From: Atriophallophorus winterbourni
Taxonomy: Eukaryota > Platyhelminthes > Trematoda > Plagiorchiida > Microphallidae
Direction: 5' to 3'
Length of the DNA: 64,000 nucleotides
Assembly: GCA_013407085.1 (NCBI GenBank)
Contig: JACCGJ010023578.1
Location: 186,001 to 250,000, forward strand
Below are positions 61,359 to 64,000 of this stretch, piece by piece; the stretch's first letter is position 1; every line of letters starts with the position of its first letter. Made by a program: the position numbers and the translations under genes. The notes beneath the pieces are model-generated. The model saw only the letters and a list, made by a program, of their open reading frames with translations, did no database searches and was not told where the DNA came from.

Positions 61359-62866
61359 TTTTTTCACACCTTTCCATGGCCATATACATTTTATGGTTTC
61401 TGAGTGTGGGAAATGTGAGAAACGTTATACTTTGAAGGGGACGATCTAGTTTTGAGAACATTTTTCAGCGATGCGATTCAATACGTCGTCTAAATAAGCT
61501 CGAATCGGTACAGTTAAATTTATCCAGTCAAAATCAACGAGGCTAATTAGATGCTTAATTCTATACTTTCCCCAATATTTACGATTTGTAGATCGCACTA
61601 AATAGTTTAAGAAAACTGTAGGTTGTATCAGCTGAATTACCATAACTATATCTACGGCACCCAGCTATTCGTCGACATGACCATTAATCTGGAAGCAATA
61701 CAGCTTAACATCGTTTATCGTCAAATGCATTTCTCTCCACATTCCCGTTCACCAATTATCCGGTCATGTGAGTACAAATGTCAGCGAGTAATGCTCATGC
61801 ATTTGATAATTACACTGCTGAAATGCAACCGATGCTCAGTTCGATCGTTCGATAATGACTCCCGAACGGGCGAAATGAGCTTCCAGTTCTTTCGCGTGTA
61901 TACGAGCGAACGATATCAACTTGAGTATGGCCGCGTTTGTTGTGTGCGGTGGAAGTTGAGGGGCAGATTTTGTTTGACATTACTCAAACTACCAATTATT
62001 GCTCTATTATTGGAGCACAGTAACGTCATTAATGGACCAACTGACTGCGCTTTAATGAATTGCTCAATCGATACTTGGCCGATGCTGTCACGCCAACGTT
62101 TCGAGTTCACGCGTAGTTCGTGTGCGTGCAACCGCGCGGATTATGGATTCGGCGTAAGTCGCACGTGCAACGGAGACAAGACGAGTATGAGCACAGTTCG
62201 AATGCGGTTAGTTAATGTGTAGTGACCAAATCGCCGCGGCCAACATTGACCTTAATACAAGACCTGAACACACTTTGTTTGCCCGGAATGTTGAGCTGTG
62301 CGCATGAACGCACATGGCTGCATTCGCACAATGTGCGTCAAACTGCTCCTGTCAACACGATTATCTTTCACGTCGTGTGAGAGAGCGACTCGGTTCGGGG
62401 ACAGTCGTTCACTGTTAGAGTAAATTGCTCCACGATATATGAGAATGCTCAAAGTTGAAGTAAATTAGTGTTTACCGAATGTCATGTGTTGCCCAGGTTG
62501 TAGCCGTGTGTAAGTCACAATACTTGTGTAGACCAATTAATAATTAAACTTCCGGGTTGATTTTTCCTAGTGAATCAGATGGGTGAGGTTATTATTGAAC
62601 GTTTTAGGAAGTAAGTCTCGGGGGAACACTAAAAAACTAAACATGCTGGCGATATTTCAGTTGCTTCCACCAAGCAGATGTTAAAACACCATGAAACTGC
62701 CCCCATTTAATCCCGGAGTGAAACATGAATGTTCATTAAAATCGTGCCTTTATTGTCTCCTCTTGTACCCGAGTACTTTAATACTTTGTAGTCACCCGAA
62801 TACTCCGTTGTTCGAATGCAACATGGCATTGCAATCGTGAGAAACAGACAACTTTCAGTAATTTTG

Positions 62867-63205
62867 AGTAAAGTGTTGCTCACATCCCCATCCCTTACAC
62901 TTCACAAATGTGGAGACAGTAAGATCAGGTTCAGTGAGACTTGAAACAGTGGTAAAGTGGTAAACAAAGTTATACTTGTATGCCACTGTTATATAGGGTT
63001 CGTACAACGAACCACGATGTTCAGACACGGAATCACAAAGTGTTTATTGTTCAAGCACACAAGACGCTTATGGAATATAAGGGATGGGGATGTGAGCAAC
63101 ACTTTACTTTGGTCATAAAAGAATCACTTTGTGATTCCGTGTCTGAACATCGTGGTTCGTTGTAAGAACCCTATATAACAGTGGCATACAAGTATAACTT
63201 TGTTT
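62867..63205. mobile_element. Young MITE-like insertion with interleaved inverted repeats
   Basis: Absent from the other units. It contains two inverted repeat pairs in the order A-B-A'-B'. A (62867-62897) and A' (63078-63108) are a perfect 31-base pair. B (62962-63042) and B' (63125-63205) are an 81-base pair with one mismatch. The flanking sequence TTTCAGTAATT occurs just before the insertion (about 62853-62863) and again just after it (about 63204-63214), consistent with a target duplication of about 11 bases. The B arms start GTTATACTTGTATGCC, matching the old hairpin MITE. There is no coding capacity, so it must have been moved by another element's enzyme. Confidence 0.7.
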
Positions 63206-63223
63206 TCAGTAATTCTGTTTTTC

Positions 63224-63454
63224 ATGAGCTGCAGTCGAACTTCGACCTACTTCAGCGTACGGCACAAAAACAGTTTGCCCGCCAGTGGTTCCAACGAGGA
63301 TGTGTTTACGCATTTCCGACTCTATCCGAGCGCCCATCATGCGGGTAAAGTGAACTGGTTTCAACGACTCATTGAGAACAATCACGGCCAAACCGTAATT
63401 GATAAATTGTTAGCTCTAAGTAGTCATCCACTTCCGCTCAGCATTGTGGTGTAG
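63224..63454 (+). CDS. Hypothetical conserved reading frame upstream of the fifth unit
   Basis: 76 codons from MSCSRTSTYFSVRHKN to LPLSIVV, stop TAG. Relative to the copy at 16023 it has two silent changes (TCT to TCC in SGS, ATA to ATT) and a few replacements such as Tyr to His and Cys to Ser. Function unknown. Confidence 0.25.
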   Translation: MSCSRTSTYFSVRHKNSLPASGSNEDVFTHFRLYPSAHHAGKVNWFQRLIENNHGQTVIDKLLALSSHPLPLSIVV

Positions 63455-64000
63455 AGAAGATAGCCTTTTATTGAAAAACATGGTGTGCTGTGTGTGACTC
63501 TGTTTGGTGAATGTGTGATTTTTCGTGTGCATTTCACGACCGACTTTCGAGAGCCAGCATGGAAATATCTACTTGGTTATACGTGAAAAAACTTTGCCTT
63601 GCGTTTTAGCTACACCACTGCCCAGACAAAATGTATCTGTTTAGATAATATGTAGCCGTATTGGTAAAACCACATATGCTGTGACAATTTGATCACGTGA
63701 ATGGGAGAGAGGCAGTTTCAGTCCGTTCTGTGAGTCATGCAGGCGAGAAAGGATGTATCACTTAATGGTTGCATTCACACGGCCTTGGATAGAATCTCAC
63801 CGTATGACCGTTCCTTCCACTAGATTATCCGAGTTTAACTTATTTCCATCAGAGCATTTTGAATGCAGACGAGCGCACCGATAAAAGAGAGTTGATTTGA
63901 TCAATGCTCATTGACATAATTTCTAGCCAATCAGCGTGCCGTGCGCTTGTCACGTTCTGTCCAAGTCCAATTCAAGCGCGTCTGCTCAAACCACGTAGCC
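63273..64000 (+). repeat. Start of a fifth tandem unit (partial)
   Basis: The sequence repeats the upstream part of the other units, from the landmark to the second CCAAT box, and is cut by the window edge before exon A. It is more diverged than U1-U4 near 63660-63910, where bases present in the other units are missing. It shows that the array continues to the right. Confidence 0.9.

Larger units (their letters stand above)
45845..63272 (+). repeat. Tandem unit U4 (about 17.4 kb, longest)
   Basis: Fourth unit. The extra length is explained by a 1.3 kb antisense non-LTR retrotransposon (about 59042-60317) and a MITE-like insertion (62867-63205), both in the intergenic part. Exons B, C and D are open. 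Exon A has a one-base deletion in a G run. Confidence 0.95.
60318..63272 (+). other. U4 intergenic region, right of the retrotransposon
   Basis: Resumes the unit sequence and includes the MITE hairpin at 61265-61358, the conserved CpG block (with small changes that break its frames) and the younger MITE-like insertion. No gene seen. Confidence 0.6.

Noticed and set aside
1..64000. Bacterial-type operons, ribosome binding sites, rRNA or tRNA genes
   Set aside because: Coding parts are split by GT-AG introns with phase agreement. Reading by eye I saw no tRNA cloverleaf boxes or rRNA blocks, though a covariance-model scan would be needed to be certain.

Overview
The window is eukaryotic, intron-rich DNA, most likely from a flatworm and plausibly a trematode. 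The evidence is GT-AG introns with good splice sites, a TALE-class homeobox gene, a CR1/jockey-like non-LTR retrotransposon, MITE-like hairpins, and no operons or bacterial signals. The phylum is inferred from the general look of the retrotransposon protein and the genome texture, not from a search.

The whole window is a head-to-tail tandem array. A landmark (CAGTGGTTC followed by AACGAGG) recurs at 11, 16082, 30332, 45855 and 63283. This gives four complete units, U1 (1-16071), U2 (16072-30321), U3 (30322-45844) and U4 (45845-63272), and the first 728 bases of a fifth. Unit lengths are about 16.1, 14.25, 15.5 and 17.4 kb. They differ because of private insertions and one deletion. Each unit has about 1.4 kb of upstream DNA, a four-exon gene on the + strand (exons A-D with introns of roughly 1.65, 1.1 and 2.6-3.2 kb), and 6.7-7 kb of intergenic DNA.

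The gene encodes a transcription factor of about 1,090 residues when A-D are joined. It has a long Ser/Thr/Asn/Gln-rich N-terminal region (exons A, B and most of C). A homeodomain with the TALE three-residue loop (PYP) is split by an intron just before the recognition helix (end of C, start of D), and an acidic, low-complexity C-terminus follows. The recognition helix reads VKKWFANKRAR, closest by eye to the PBC type (WFGNKR) but divergent. Exon phases (A ends phase 0, B ends phase 1, C ends phase 0) agree in every copy where both ends survive.

The most notable result is that all four gene copies look broken, each by a different lesion. In U1 an antisense retrotransposon fragment removes the end of exon C and its splice donor. 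U2 has lost about 1.3 kb, including the acceptor and most of exon B. U3 has a -1/+1 frameshift pair in exon B. U4 lacks one G in a homopolymer in exon A. Only U3 keeps an ATG at the front of exon A; the others have ACG there. Either this is a decayed array whose intact member lies outside the window, or some single-base lesions are assembly errors.

Identity between units is a patchwork in which the closest partner changes along the unit, as expected from gene conversion or unequal crossing over. Mobile DNA includes two related non-LTR fragments with CTTGAAT-type heptamer tails (U1 exon C and U4 intergenic), a GAA/TTC-tailed retroposon in U1 intron 3, an old hairpin MITE present in every unit, and a younger relative in U4 with interleaved inverted repeats. 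No RNA genes, CRISPR arrays or other protein genes could be supported.
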